Shown: positions 17,134-26,582, numbered from the stretch's first letter. The stretch: DNA of 64,000 nt from CAITSH01 sp025356665 (GCA_025356665.1 JANXRV010000094.1:1-64000); one strand, 5' to 3'. A program made the numbers and translations. The notes: generated by a model from the sequence alone, not told the origin.

Positions 17134-18533
17134 CCTCGGCCCTGCTCGCCTCCTTCCTCGCGCTAATGTGTGCGGGGCTGCCGGTTGCCCTGGCGATGGC
17201 CTTCGCATCGCTGCTTTACGTCATGCTTTCGGGCAACGTGCCCGATTTTGTGGTGATCCACCGCGTGGTCAACGGCATTGACTCGTTCCCGCTGCTGGCC
17301 GTACCTTTTTTCATCATGGCTGGCAACCTGATGAATTCGGCCGGCATCACCAACCGCATTTATAACTTCGCCCTGGCGCTGGTCGGCTGGCTCAAGGGCG
17401 GACTCGGCCACGTCAACGTGCTCGGCTCGGTCATTTTCGCCGGCATGTCGGGCACCGCCATCGCCGACGCTGCGGGCCTTGGCACCATCGAGATCAAGGC
17501 AATGAAGGATCACGGCTACAGCACCGAATTTGCCGTCGGCGTGACCGCCGCATCGGCCACCCTCGGTCCGATCATCCCGCCATCGCTGCCCTTCGTCATT
17601 TACGCCATGTTCGCCAATGTGTCGGTAGGCAAGCTGTTCCTCGCCGGCATCCTGCCCGGCGCTGTCATGGCGCTGCTGATGATGTGCACCGTCGCCTATT
17701 ACGCCCACAAAAACAAATGGGGAAATGACGTCCCGTTCAGCTGGCCCAAGCTCAACAAGGCGGTGCTGGAACTGATCGTGGTCGTGGCGTTCCCAACAGC
17801 GATCTGGGCCGCCACCGAAATGGGCACCGACCCGGCACCGACATTCTTTGCCGCAATGGCGGTGCTGCTCGCCGCCGACCGCATGTTCCGCTTTAACGCG
17901 GTCCTGCCGATCATGACGCCGGTGCTGCTCATAGGCGGCATGACCTCCGGGGTTTTTACCGCCACCGAGGGGGCCATCGCCGCCTGCGTCTGGTCCTTGT
18001 TCCTCGGTCTGGTCTGGTACCGCACCATGAACTGGAAAATGCTGATCAAGGTGTCGATGGACACCATCGAGACGACATCTACGGTACTGCTGATCGTCGC
18101 CTCGGCTTCCATTTTCGGCTGGCTGCTGACGGTGACCAAGGTCACCGACGCGGTAGCCGCCCTCGTGCTCTCGTATACCCACAACCCGGATATGTTCCTC
18201 TTGCTCGCCAACCTGCTGATGCTTTTCGTTGGCTGCTTTCTTGAGCCCACGGCGGCCATCACCATCCTCGTGCCCATTCTGCTGCCCATCTGCCTGCAAC
18301 TGGGCATCGACCCGGTGCATTTCGGATTGGTGATGGTACTCAACCTGATGATAGGCCTGCTGCATCCGCCTATGGGCATGGTGCTGTTCGTGCTGGCGAG
18401 GGTGGCGAAACTTTCGGTCGAGCGAACGACCGTCGCCATATTGCCCTGGTTGTTTCCGCTGCTGGCCAGCCTAGTCCTGATCACTTACGTGCCGAGCATT
18501 TCGATGTGGCTGCCGCGGACGCTGATGCCCTGA
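17130..18533 (+). CDS. TRAP transporter large permease (DctM)
   Basis: A 467-aa DctM/SiaM-type membrane protein with about 12 hydrophobic segments, including the conserved PFFIMAGNLM and GTATIADAAGLG-like segments and IIPPSLPFVIYA. It uses the cation gradient to move an organic acid delivered by a DctP protein. It overlaps DctQ as ATGA. In this cluster a sugar acid is the likely cargo, offering uptake of the acid in parallel with uptake of the sugar by the ABC system. A partner DctP must lie elsewhere. Confidence 0.93.
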   Translation: MTSALLASFLALMCAGLPVALAMAFASLLYVMLSGNVPDFVVIHRVVNGIDSFPLLAVPFFIMAGNLMNSAGITNRIYNFALALVGWLKGGLGHVNVLGSVIFAGMSGTAIADAAGLGTIEIKAMKDHGYSTEFAVGVTAASATLGPIIPPSLPFVIYAMFANVSVGKLFLAGILPGAVMALLMMCTVAYYAHKNKWGNDVPFSWPKLNKAVLELIVVVAFPTAIWAATEMGTDPAPTFFAAMAVLLAADRMFRFNAVLPIMTPVLLIGGMTSGVFTATEGAIAACVWSLFLGLVWYRTMNWKMLIKVSMDTIETTSTVLLIVASASIFGWLLTVTKVTDAVAALVLSYTHNPDMFLLLANLLMLFVGCFLEPTAAITILVPILLPICLQLGIDPVHFGLVMVLNLMIGLLHPPMGMVLFVLARVAKLSVERTTVAILPWLFPLLASLVLITYVPSISMWLPRTLMP

Positions 18534-18592
18534 GCCAAGGTCAGGCGCCGAGAGTAGAATAATCCGCGCGGCCTGATGAAGCTTAGTACGTT

Positions 18593-18614
18593 CCCTCCCC
18601 CGTCGAGGGGAGGG
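18593..18614. other. C/G-rich hairpin after dctM
   Basis: CCCTCCCC (18593-18600) and GGGGAGGG (18607-18614) pair perfectly around CGTCGA. No T-run follows. Such elements between operon genes often protect upstream mRNA ends or are REP-like repeats. Confidence 0.4.
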
Positions 18615-18667
18615 GGTAAATTGGTCACGGTTTAGAAGACGTCATGATTCACGAAAGAGACCTCACC

Positions 18668-20191
18668 ATGCTCCAAGCCGCCGACATAACGATTCGCCTT
18701 CACCCCGATGACGATGTGGTCATCGCACGGGTGGGGATTCCGGGCGGGACCACGCTGCCCAAAGAAGGCAATATACGCCTTGCCGGCGCCATCCCCGCCG
18801 GACACAAAGTCGCCGTTCGCGATGTGGCGGCGGGACAACCGGTGCGCCGCTACAACCAGATCATCGGCTTTGCCACCCGCGACATCAAAGCCGGTGAGCA
18901 TATTCACGTACACAACCTCGGCATGGGCGATTTTGAACGCGATTACGCCTATTGCTCCGATGTCAAACCAACGCAATTTGCCCATCCGCAGGCCAGCTTC
19001 GAGGGAATCGTGCGCGCCGACGGCCGTGTTGCCACGCGCAACTACATCGGCATCCTCACCAGCGTGAACTGCTCAGCCACCGTGGCGCGCATGATCGCCG
19101 ATCATTTCCGCGCCAGGCTGGATGCCTACCCCAACGTCGATGGCGTGGTCGCGCTGACGCACAAATCCGGTTGCGGCATGGCGAGCGAAGGCGAGGGCAT
19201 CGACATGCTGCGCCGGACCATGGCCGGCTACGCGCGTCATCCAAATTTTTTCGGCACCCAGTTGGTGGGGCTAGGCTGCGAATCCAACCAGATCAACAGT
19301 CTGATGGCTGTACACAAACTGCAGCGCAGCGATAAGCTCGCCGCTTACACCATCCAGGAAAAAGGCGGCACGATGAAAGCCGTGCGCGAAGGCATTGCGC
19401 GCATAGAGGCCATTCTTCCAGAAGCCAACAAAGCCAAACGGCAAACGGTGCCGGCCTCACACCTCACCCTTGCCCTGCAATGCGGCGGTTCCGACGGTTA
19501 TTCGGGTATTTCAGCCAACCCCGCACTCGGGGCTGCGGTGGATTTGCTGGTCAGGCACGGCGGCACGGCGATCCTGTCTGAAACACCGGAAATCTACGGC
19601 GCGGAGCACCTTCTGACCCGCCGTGCCGTAACACGCGAAGTCGGGGAAAAGCTCGTGCGCCGTATCAAGTGGTGGGAGGACTACACCGCGCGCAATGGCA
19701 ATGAAATGAACAATAACCCGTCGCCGGGCAACAAGGCAGGGGGGCTGACGACCATTCTTGAAAAATCCCTAGGCGCGGTCGCCAAGGGCGGCACCACCAA
19801 TCTGGTCGAAGTGTATGAATACGCCGAACCGGTCACGGCACGCGGGTTTGTTTACATGGATACGCCGGGTTTCGACCCTGTCGCCGCGACCGGTCAGGTC
19901 GCCGGCGGGGCCAACATGGTCTGCTTCACCACCGGACGCGGCTCGGCCTATGGATGCAAGCCGGCACCCTCGCTCAAACTCGCAACCAACTCCGCGCTCT
20001 ATGCCCACCAGGAAGAGGATATGGACTTTAACTGTGGCACGATTGTCGACGGCAAGGAATCGATCGAAGAGTCTGGCCACAGGTTCTTTGAGCTCATGCT
20101 CAAAACCGCATCGGGCCAAAAGACCCGTAGCGAACAATGGGGTTATGGTGAGGATGAATTCGCGCCGTGGATTGTCGGCGCCACTATGTAG
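18668..20191 (+). CDS. UxaA/GarD-family sugar-acid dehydratase (altronate dehydratase-like)
   Basis: A 507-aa iron-dependent dehydratase with an N-terminal SAF domain (from about residue 8, IRLHPDDDVVIAR) and the large catalytic UxaA C-terminal domain. HKSGCGM, GLGCESNQ, GGSDGYSGISANPA and the late FTTGRGSAYG are the conserved active-site segments. Family members act on D-altronate, galactarate, D-arabinonate, L-fuconate or L-galactonate. The DHRS6-like SDR and FAH hydrolase in the island fit an L-fuconate or L-galactonate-type substrate best, but this is inference. I prefer ATG 18668 (AAAGAGA 7 bases before) over ATG 18644. Confidence 0.85.
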   Translation: MLQAADITIRLHPDDDVVIARVGIPGGTTLPKEGNIRLAGAIPAGHKVAVRDVAAGQPVRRYNQIIGFATRDIKAGEHIHVHNLGMGDFERDYAYCSDVKPTQFAHPQASFEGIVRADGRVATRNYIGILTSVNCSATVARMIADHFRARLDAYPNVDGVVALTHKSGCGMASEGEGIDMLRRTMAGYARHPNFFGTQLVGLGCESNQINSLMAVHKLQRSDKLAAYTIQEKGGTMKAVREGIARIEAILPEANKAKRQTVPASHLTLALQCGGSDGYSGISANPALGAAVDLLVRHGGTAILSETPEIYGAEHLLTRRAVTREVGEKLVRRIKWWEDYTARNGNEMNNNPSPGNKAGGLTTILEKSLGAVAKGGTTNLVEVYEYAEPVTARGFVYMDTPGFDPVAATGQVAGGANMVCFTTGRGSAYGCKPAPSLKLATNSALYAHQEEDMDFNCGTIVDGKESIEESGHRFFELMLKTASGQKTRSEQWGYGEDEFAPWIVGATM

Positions 20192-20200
20192 GAGCCGGAC

Positions 20201-20569
20201 ATGAGGGGATTGCGCGTAGTCCTTTGCATCGTCATTTCGATGGCGCCCTTGTCGTGCGCAATGGCCAACGCACAAAAATTCAAGTCCACCAAGGCCAACG
20301 GCGCCATTGCCTATCATCGTGCATCGGGCAATTATGGTTACGCCATCGACAGAGTCAGTGCGCGTGACGCCAAGACAGAAGCCCTGCGCCAATGTGCTCA
20401 TGCAAAATGCGAAGTGGTGACCAGCTTTCGCAACGCCTGCGGTGCCGTCGCCAACGGGCCCAAGAAATTTGCCGCGATGAGCGGAATGACAAGGCAAGAG
20501 GCGGAGACAAAGGCGCTGCGAAAATGCGGCGAAGCCTGTGAAGTCACCGTATGGGCCTGTACCAGATAG
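20201..20569 (+). CDS. Secreted DUF4189 protein
   Basis: A 122-aa protein with a signal peptide (MRGLRVVLCIVISMAPLSCAMANA) and a DUF4189 domain. It has the family pattern of a Gly-Tyr-Ala start, an ALRQCA segment and several paired cysteines (CAHAKCEVV, ACGAVA, CGEACEV, AC). No enzymatic role is known for the domain. It begins 9 bases after the dehydratase stop and ends just before a strong terminator, so it is probably the last gene of the island transcript. The cysteines suggest disulfides in the periplasm. Confidence 0.75.
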   Translation: MRGLRVVLCIVISMAPLSCAMANAQKFKSTKANGAIAYHRASGNYGYAIDRVSARDAKTEALRQCAHAKCEVVTSFRNACGAVANGPKKFAAMSGMTRQEAETKALRKCGEACEVTVWACTR

Positions 20570-20591
20570 CCTCGTAAAATCCGGGGCCAAA

Positions 20592-20626
20592 AGCTGAAAA
20601 CCCGCGACTGACGCGGGTTTTCAGCT
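20592..20626. terminator. Strong bidirectional terminator
   Basis: A perfect 15-bp stem (20592-20606 with 20612-20626) with a 5-nt loop lies between the converging DUF4189 and typA genes. The arms contain A/T runs at the ends, and a TTTT follows on the minus strand. Confidence 0.8.
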
Positions 20627-20674
20627 GTTATGCAGGTTTATTCCGGCCACCGCATCGCGGTGGCCTCACCGGTA

Positions 20675-22533
20675 CTAGGCGGCGATGCCTGACTCCGAGC
20701 GAGAAGCGCGCTTGCGATCATGCTCGAGAAGATGGCGCTTGCGAATGCGTATGCACTTCGGGGTGATCTCGACCAACTCGTCATCGGCAATAAACTCCAC
20801 CGCCTTTTCCAGTGTGAGTTCGACCGGCGGCACCAGACGCACGGCTTCGTCGGTACCCGAAGAGCGCACGTTAGTCAGCTGCTTGCCTTTGATCGGGTTC
20901 ACCACCAAATCGTTGTCGCGCGAATGGATGCCGATGATCATGCCCTCATACAGCGCCTCGCCGGGGGACACGAACATGCGACCGCGATCCTGCAACTTCC
21001 ACAATGCATAGGCGACCGCGGCGCCATCATCCTGGCTGATCAGCACGCCGTTGCGGCGGTCTTCCATATCACCCTTGATCGGACCGTAGTCGTCAAAAAT
21101 GTGGCTGGCCAGTCCGGTTCCGCGCGTCAGCGTAAGGAACACGCCCTGGAAACCGATCAGGCCGCGAGCCGTGATACGGTACTCAAGACGAACACGACCC
21201 TTGCCGTCGGGCTGCATGTCGGTCAAATCACCCTTGCGCCGGCCCAACTCCTCCATCACCGCGCCCTGGTGCGTATCTTCTACGTCGACCGTCAGCAACT
21301 CGTAGGGCTCCTGTTTCACCCCGTCAATTTCCTTGAGCACCACGCGTGGCCGACCGACCGCCATCTCGTAGCCTTCGCGGCGCATATTTTCGAGCAGGAT
21401 GGTCAGGTGCAATTCACCGCGACCCGACACGATAAACGTGTCCGAGTCAGAGGTGAACTCGACCTTGAGTGCCACGTTACTTTTGAGTTCGCGCTCAAGG
21501 CGCTCGCGCAACTGGCGGCTGGTGACAAACTTGCCCTCACGGCCGGCAAGTGGCGAGCTGTTGACCATGAAGTTCATGGTCAAGGTCGGCTCGTCCACGC
21601 GCAGCAGCGGCAGCGCATCAAGGTGCTCCGGGTGGCAGATCGTCGAACCGATGCCAATTTCATCAATGCCGTTGATCAACACGATGTCACCGGCGCGTGC
21701 CTCCTCGGACACCACGCGCTCGAGTCCCTCGAATGTCAGCACCTGATTGATACGGCCCTTGATGGGGGTCGAGCCCGGGCCGTTCATCACCACCACCTCC
21801 TGCAAGGTGCGGACGCGGCCGCGGGTGATGCGGCCGATGCCGATTTTGCCCACGTAGCTTGAGTAGTCGAGCGAGCAAATCTGCAGTTGCAGCGGACCGT
21901 CGGCATCATCGTCACGGACTGGAACGTACTTGAGAATGGCATCAAACAAGGGACGCATGCTGTGCTTGCCCTCGATGACCTCCTCGGCTGATGTCGGTGC
22001 ATCCTTGAGATCAGAAACCGCCCAACCATTGAGTGCGGAGGCATAGACCACCGGAAAATCGAGCTGCTCCTCGGTGGCGCCCAGTTTGTCGAACAGGTCA
22101 AAGGTGTGATTGACCACCCAGTCGGGCCGCGATGCAGGACGGTCGACCTTGTTCACCACGACAATGTCTTGAGGCCAAGCGCGAGTGCCTTGCGCGTGAC
22201 GAAACGCGTCTGTGGCATGGGACCCTCCACCGCATCAACCAGCAGCAACACACTGTCCACCATCGACAACACGCGCTCCACTTCGCCGCCAAAATCGGCG
22301 TGACCCGGGGTGTCGACGATATTGATGTGCGTGCCCTCGTAGGTCACCGCGCAATTCTTGGCCAGGATGGTAATACCGCGCTCCCGCTCCAGGTCATTGG
22401 AATCCATGACGCGCTCGGTCATTTGTTGGTGCGCGGCGAAGGTGCCCGCCTGCTGCAGCAACTTGTCGACAAGCGTGGTCTTGCCGTGGTCGACGTGGGC
22501 AATGATGGCGATGTTGCGGATGGCGCGTGACAT
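20675..22533 (-). pseudogene. typA: Ribosome-associated GTPase TypA/BipA, interrupted by a frameshift
   Basis: TypA/BipA is an EF-G-like GTPase that binds the ribosome and matters in cold and stress. The N-terminal part (22533 down to a TGA at 22155-22153) holds G1 AHVDHGKTTL, DTPGHADFGG and RFVTRKALALGLKT. The rest continues in the next frame from about 22165 as IVVVNKVDRPASRPDWVVN to the stop at 20675. Exactly one base is missing within 22163-22170, where family members read GLK-x-IVV(V/I)NK. Restoring it gives about 618 aa, the usual length. The downstream frame could start at GTG 22159 but would lack the P-loop. Both halves are otherwise well preserved, so this is either a very recent mutation or a sequencing/assembly error. 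Confidence 0.9.
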
Positions 22534-22658
22534 GAGGTATTACCGTTGACAAAAGGTGGCGAATTCTACAGCAAATACCATCCCGGGCGCCGTTTTTTTG
22601 TGCAGTGCATCAGCGACTGGCAAGCTCGCACGAATCGACGTCCTGATAGAATTCCTTC

Positions 22659-23399
22659 ATGAAATCAGTTAAATCCAGCTCCACGCCCCGGCTTTACATC
22701 AGCCAGTGCTTGCGCCAAGGCAGCGAAATCGCACTCCCTGAAGACGCCCGCGCCCATGCCGCTGCGCTCAGGCTCAAGGCGGGCTGGGCGGTGCGCCTGT
22801 TTGACGGTAGCGGCGGCGAATATGCCGCAGTACTGGTTCAGGACGGTCGCAAGCTGCGCGCCAGCATCGGTACATTCACCAATTCAAGCCTTGAGTCACC
22901 CTTGCGTGTACGCCTGGCCCAATGCCTGTCCAGCGGCGACCGTATGGATATCACGCTGCAAAAGGCCACGGAACTGGGTGTAACTGCGATTCAGCCGCTG
23001 CAAAGCGAACGAAGCATCATTCACCTGGATGACGAGCGCATGGCACGCCGCCTGACCCACTGGCAGAACGTCGTGATCTCAGCCTGCGAACAATGTGGTC
23101 GCAACAGCGTGCCCACGGTCGCGCCAACGGCAGATTTGTTGCCTTGGCTGGGCGGCGCGTCAAACGACGGGCTGCGGCTGATGCTATCTCCGGAGGCGAC
23201 GACCGGACTACGGGACCTTGAGCGCACAACTGCGATCACGCTGTTGGTCGGCCCCGAGGGCGGTCTCTCGCCGCAAGAACAACAGGCAGCGCAGGCCGCC
23301 GGCTTTATCGGAATCCGCCTTGGGCCACGGGTGCTGCGTACCGAGACCGCGCCACTGGCCGCAATGGCCGCATTGCAGTCGATGTGGGGGGATTTGTAA
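22659..23399 (+). CDS. rsmE: 16S rRNA (uracil-1498-N3)-methyltransferase
   Basis: A 246-aa SPOUT-class methyltransferase that methylates U1498 of 16S rRNA. An N-terminal PUA-like domain is followed by the trefoil-knot domain with QKATELGV, ACEQCGRN, LLVGPEGGLSPQE and RLGPRVLRTETAPLAA, all RsmE hallmarks. It is divergent from typA across a 125-bp gap in which I find no convincing promoter box. argA follows 79 bases later. Confidence 0.95.
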   Translation: MKSVKSSSTPRLYISQCLRQGSEIALPEDARAHAAALRLKAGWAVRLFDGSGGEYAAVLVQDGRKLRASIGTFTNSSLESPLRVRLAQCLSSGDRMDITLQKATELGVTAIQPLQSERSIIHLDDERMARRLTHWQNVVISACEQCGRNSVPTVAPTADLLPWLGGASNDGLRLMLSPEATTGLRDLERTTAITLLVGPEGGLSPQEQQAAQAAGFIGIRLGPRVLRTETAPLAAMAALQSMWGDL

Positions 23400-23478
23400 T
23401 TGCGGCAACGCACACCCGCACGGCCCGGCACCTGCCGCGCATATTGCTAGCGTCCCCATTGGCGTAGAATCGCACCCC

Positions 23479-24795
23479 ATGGCCACGTCACCCAACGCAC
23501 AGTTTGTCGCCTGGTTCCGCTCCGCGGCGCCATACTTTCATTCGTTTCGCGGCAAAACCCTCGTCATCGCGTTCGGCGGCGAAGTCGTCGAGGAGGGAAA
23601 ATTCGCTGTACTTGCGAACGACATAAACCTGCTTTACAGCGCTGGAATACGGCTGGTACTGGTGCATGGTGCAAGGCCGCAGATCGAAGCGCAGTTGCGC
23701 CAGCGCAAGGCACGATCCCGATTTGCCAACGACGTGCGCATCACCGATCCGACGACTCTCGAATGCGTCAAAGAGGCGGTCGGCATCCTGCGCATGGACA
23801 TCGATGCGCTGCTGTCGCAGGGGCTGCCAAACTCGCCCATGGCAGGCGCTCCGATCAACACAGTGTCGGGAAATTTCATCACCGCCCAGCCAATGGGGGT
23901 GGTCAATGGTGTTGATTACCAGTACTCGGGAACGGTGCGCAAGGTCGATACCGCGGCGATTGAATCCTGCCTCGACGGCGGCAATATCGTCATTATTTCC
24001 AATGTCGGTTACTCGCCCACCGGCGAGGTATTCAATCTTCAGATGGAAGACGTGGCGGTTGTCACGGCGCGGGCGTTAAAGGCGGAGAAACTCGTATTCA
24101 TGACTGATGCGCCGGTCGAGGACAACCGCGGTCGGCCGATTGTTGCGCTGTCGGGCGACGAAGCCGACAAATTGCTCGAAAAAAGCAAAGGGCTGACCGA
24201 CGACACAAGACTCTATCTCGCCCATGCGGTCGAGGCTGTGCGTGGCGGCGTGGCGCGCTCCCACTTGATCACGCACAAAGTGGATGGCGCGCTGCTGATC
24301 GAACTGTTTACACACGCCGGATCGGGCTGCATGATTACCTCCGACAAGGTGGAGCGGTTGCGTCCGGCCAATATCGATGACATCGGCGGCATTCTGCAAT
24401 TGCTTGAGCCGCTGGAGGCTGACGGCACCCTGGTCTATCGCGGGCGGGAACGCCTCGAGCGGGAGATTCAGCGTTTCTTTGTGCTTGAATACGACAAGCT
24501 TATCGTCGGCTGCGCGGCACTTTACCCGTTTCCGGAGGGAAAATCGGCGGAGCTGGCGGCGGTCGCGGTGCGCCCCGAATTCCGTCGCCTCGGCCATGGC
24601 GACAAGCTACTCGAGCACGGTATGACGGTGGCAAAAAAGCTGGGCTACCGGAAAATATTTGTCCTCACCACACGCACCACGCATTGGTTTATCGAACGCG
24701 ATTTTTCCGAGGCCGGCATCGAACAACTGCCTGAGCCAAAACGCTCGCTTTACAACTGGCAACGCCGTTCGAAGGTCCTGGTCAAGCCAATCTAG
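23479..24795 (+). CDS. argA: Amino-acid N-acetyltransferase (N-acetylglutamate synthase)
   Basis: ArgA transfers acetyl from acetyl-CoA to glutamate, the first step of arginine synthesis. The 438-aa protein has the classical two-domain form: an amino-acid-kinase-like N domain (about 1-290; LVLVHGARPQIEAQL) that carries arginine feedback, and a C-terminal GNAT acetyltransferase domain (about 295-438; VAVRPEFRRLGHGDKLL). ATG 23479 gives the family length. The open frame upstream lies inside rsmE and is not coding. Confidence 0.95.
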   Translation: MATSPNAQFVAWFRSAAPYFHSFRGKTLVIAFGGEVVEEGKFAVLANDINLLYSAGIRLVLVHGARPQIEAQLRQRKARSRFANDVRITDPTTLECVKEAVGILRMDIDALLSQGLPNSPMAGAPINTVSGNFITAQPMGVVNGVDYQYSGTVRKVDTAAIESCLDGGNIVIISNVGYSPTGEVFNLQMEDVAVVTARALKAEKLVFMTDAPVEDNRGRPIVALSGDEADKLLEKSKGLTDDTRLYLAHAVEAVRGGVARSHLITHKVDGALLIELFTHAGSGCMITSDKVERLRPANIDDIGGILQLLEPLEADGTLVYRGRERLEREIQRFFVLEYDKLIVGCAALYPFPEGKSAELAAVAVRPEFRRLGHGDKLLEHGMTVAKKLGYRKIFVLTTRTTHWFIERDFSEAGIEQLPEPKRSLYNWQRRSKVLVKPI

Positions 24796-24832
24796 GCGCC
24801 GGCACCACCGCCCACACTTTCAGGAGAATCAC

Positions 24833-25105
24833 ATGGCACGCATGGTCAACTGCATCAAACTGGGAAAGGAAGCCGAAGGGCTCGACCTCCCGCCCTATCC
24901 GGGCGAGCTTGGCAAAAAGATTTTTGAAAGCGTATCAAAGGAAGCCTGGCAGGGCTGGATCAAACATCAAACCATGCTGATAAACGAGAATCGACTGAGC
25001 CTTGCCGACGCCCGTGCACGCAAATACCTCGCCGAACAGCTGGAAAAACACTTTTTTGGCGATGGCGCAGATGCGGCGCAAGGCTACGTTCCACCAACCA
25101 AGTAA
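24833..25105 (+). CDS. yggX: Fe(2+)-trafficking / oxidative damage protection protein YggX
   Basis: A 90-aa cytosolic protein that protects iron-sulfur clusters and DNA from oxidative damage and is thought to handle Fe2+. The start MARMVNCIKLGKEAEGLD with the conserved Cys7, the PPYPGELG segment and WIKHQTMLINENRL are typical. AGGAG at 24822-24826 fixes the start at ATG 24833. A terminator lies 20 bases after its stop. Confidence 0.95.
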   Translation: MARMVNCIKLGKEAEGLDLPPYPGELGKKIFESVSKEAWQGWIKHQTMLINENRLSLADARARKYLAEQLEKHFFGDGADAAQGYVPPTK

Positions 25106-25125
25106 GTCTGCTCAAAAGCCGCAAC

Positions 25126-25154
25126 AAAAAGGGCCGCTCGAAGCGGCCCTTTTT
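25126..25154. terminator. Bidirectional terminator between yggX and phoU
   Basis: GGGCCGCT (25131-25138) pairs with AGCGGCCC (25142-25149) around a 3-nt loop. It is flanked by an A-run (25126-25130) and a T-run (25150-25155), so it can end transcription from both converging genes. Confidence 0.85.
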
Positions 25155-25177
25155 TGTTACTGCAAGCGCCAGGGCGC

Positions 25178-25879
25178 CTAAGCAAGCTGTTTGGCCAATC
25201 CGTCCAATGAAAGGTGGCGCACATCGCGCCCCTCAACCATGTAAATGACATATTCCGCCATGTTCTTGGAATGATCGCCGATCCGCTCCAGAGCCTTGGC
25301 TATAAACAACATCTCAAGACAGCGCGAAATAGTCCGCGGGTCTTCCATCATGAAGGTGATGAGCTGGCGCAAGACCGAACGGAACTCGTCATCCACAAGC
25401 TCGTCGGCAACAACAACCTGGCCAGCCGCCGTGGTGTCAAGCCGGGCGAACGAGTCCAGTGCCTTTCTTAGCATCGAAACCGCGTGGCCGGCCATATGCT
25501 TCATCTCAAGCCGGGGCATGTGCATTTTTTCTGCCGAATGGATCAGCTTGGCCATGCGGGCAATTTTTGCCGCCTCATCGCCGATGCGCTCTAAGTCGGT
25601 GATCGTCTTGATCACGGCGATGATCAACCGCAAATCACTTGCCGCCGGCTGACGTCGCGCGATGATATGGCTGCAAGCCTCATCAAGCTCCACCTCAAGT
25701 CTATTGACGCGATGGTCGTCTTCGATAACGCGCTCGATGCTTGCCATGTCGCCCGCGCCCAGCGCGTCGATCGCCTTGACGATCTGCTCCTCGACAAGCC
25801 CGCCCATTTGCAGCACGCGCGTGCGAACCGCCTCCAACTCGGCGTCGAACTGTTTTGAAATATGCTCGGACAGGTTCAT
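25178..25879 (-). CDS. phoU: Phosphate signalling complex protein PhoU
   Basis: A 233-aa all-helical protein that links the Pst phosphate transporter with the PhoR kinase to repress the Pho regulon when phosphate is plentiful. Both PhoU repeats are visible with metal-binding motifs, DLERIGDEAAKIAR in the first half and ALERIGDHSKNMAEYV in the second. No pst or phoBR genes are adjacent. It follows rpiA by 40 bases in the same direction and may be the last gene of the BPH-lpd-rpiA transcript. Confidence 0.95.
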   Translation of the reverse strand: MNLSEHISKQFDAELEAVRTRVLQMGGLVEEQIVKAIDALGAGDMASIERVIEDDHRVNRLEVELDEACSHIIARRQPAASDLRLIIAVIKTITDLERIGDEAAKIARMAKLIHSAEKMHMPRLEMKHMAGHAVSMLRKALDSFARLDTTAAGQVVVADELVDDEFRSVLRQLITFMMEDPRTISRCLEMLFIAKALERIGDHSKNMAEYVIYMVEGRDVRHLSLDGLAKQLA

Positions 25880-25919
25880 TTCATTAGCGTATCACGGCTT
25901 TATGACAGCCACATGTCAA

Positions 25920-26582
25920 TTAGCCCTTGGCCTTAAGCGTTTTGACGCCTTGCGCCGTGCCAAGCAGGGCGATATCCGCGCCACGGCGGGCGAACAGGCC
26001 GCAGGTGACGACACCGGCGATCTGATTGATCGCGGATTCAAGCTCCATCGGCTTCAGGATAGAAAGGCCGTACACATCGAGAATCAGATTGCCATTGTCC
26101 GTGGTGAAACCCTGGCGCAGTTCGGGACGACCTCCCAACTTGACCATTTCACGACCGACATAGGAACGCGCCATGGGCAGCACCTCAATGGGCAGAGGGA
26201 ACTTGCCGAGCACCCCAACCAGCTTTGATTCATCGGCGATGCAAATGAATTTACGTGAGACGGCGGCGACAATTTTTTCCCGTGTCAGCGCGCCGCCCCC
26301 GCCCTTGATCATCGCCATGTGCTCGGTGATCTCATCCGCGCCATCCACATAAACCGGAATCTCGCTGACGCTGTTCAGGTCAATGACACGAATGCCGTTG
26401 GCCTTCAGGCGTTCGGCTGACTTTTCCGAACTCGCCACGGCGCCGTCGATGCGCCCCTTTATTTTTCCCAGTTCATCGATGAAAAAATTCGCCGTCGATC
26501 CGGTTCCCACTCCAACGATGGAATCCTGCACGTACTTGATAGCCTCGCGCGCCACCGCCTGCTTGAGTTCGTCCTGGGTCAT
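25920..26582 (-). CDS. rpiA: Ribose-5-phosphate isomerase A
   Basis: RpiA interconverts ribose 5-phosphate and ribulose 5-phosphate. The 220-aa protein shows VGVGTGSTANFF, the DGADEI acidic motif and KGGGGALTREK, which give the phosphate loop and catalytic residues. ATG 26580-26582 overlaps the lpd stop as ATGA, so translation is probably coupled. A start 36 bases upstream lies inside lpd and would extend the usual length. Confidence 0.96.
   Translation of the reverse strand: MTQDELKQAVAREAIKYVQDSIVGVGTGSTANFFIDELGKIKGRIDGAVASSEKSAERLKANGIRVIDLNSVSEIPVYVDGADEITEHMAMIKGGGGALTREKIVAAVSRKFICIADESKLVGVLGKFPLPIEVLPMARSYVGREMVKLGGRPELRQGFTTDNGNLILDVYGLSILKPMELESAINQIAGVVTCGLFARRGADIALLGTAQGVKTLKAKG

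Noticed and set aside
17163..18365. 400-codon open frame on the minus strand
   Set aside because: Antisense to dctM; its His/Gln/Asp-rich translation is typical of a reversed membrane-protein gene.
20720..21862. 380-codon plus-strand frame inside typA
   Set aside because: It is antisense to the conserved typA C-terminal half and has shadow-like composition.
22153..22170. Programmed frameshifting in typA
   Set aside because: There is no slippery heptamer or downstream structure, and typA is not known to use recoding. A mutation or sequence error is simpler.
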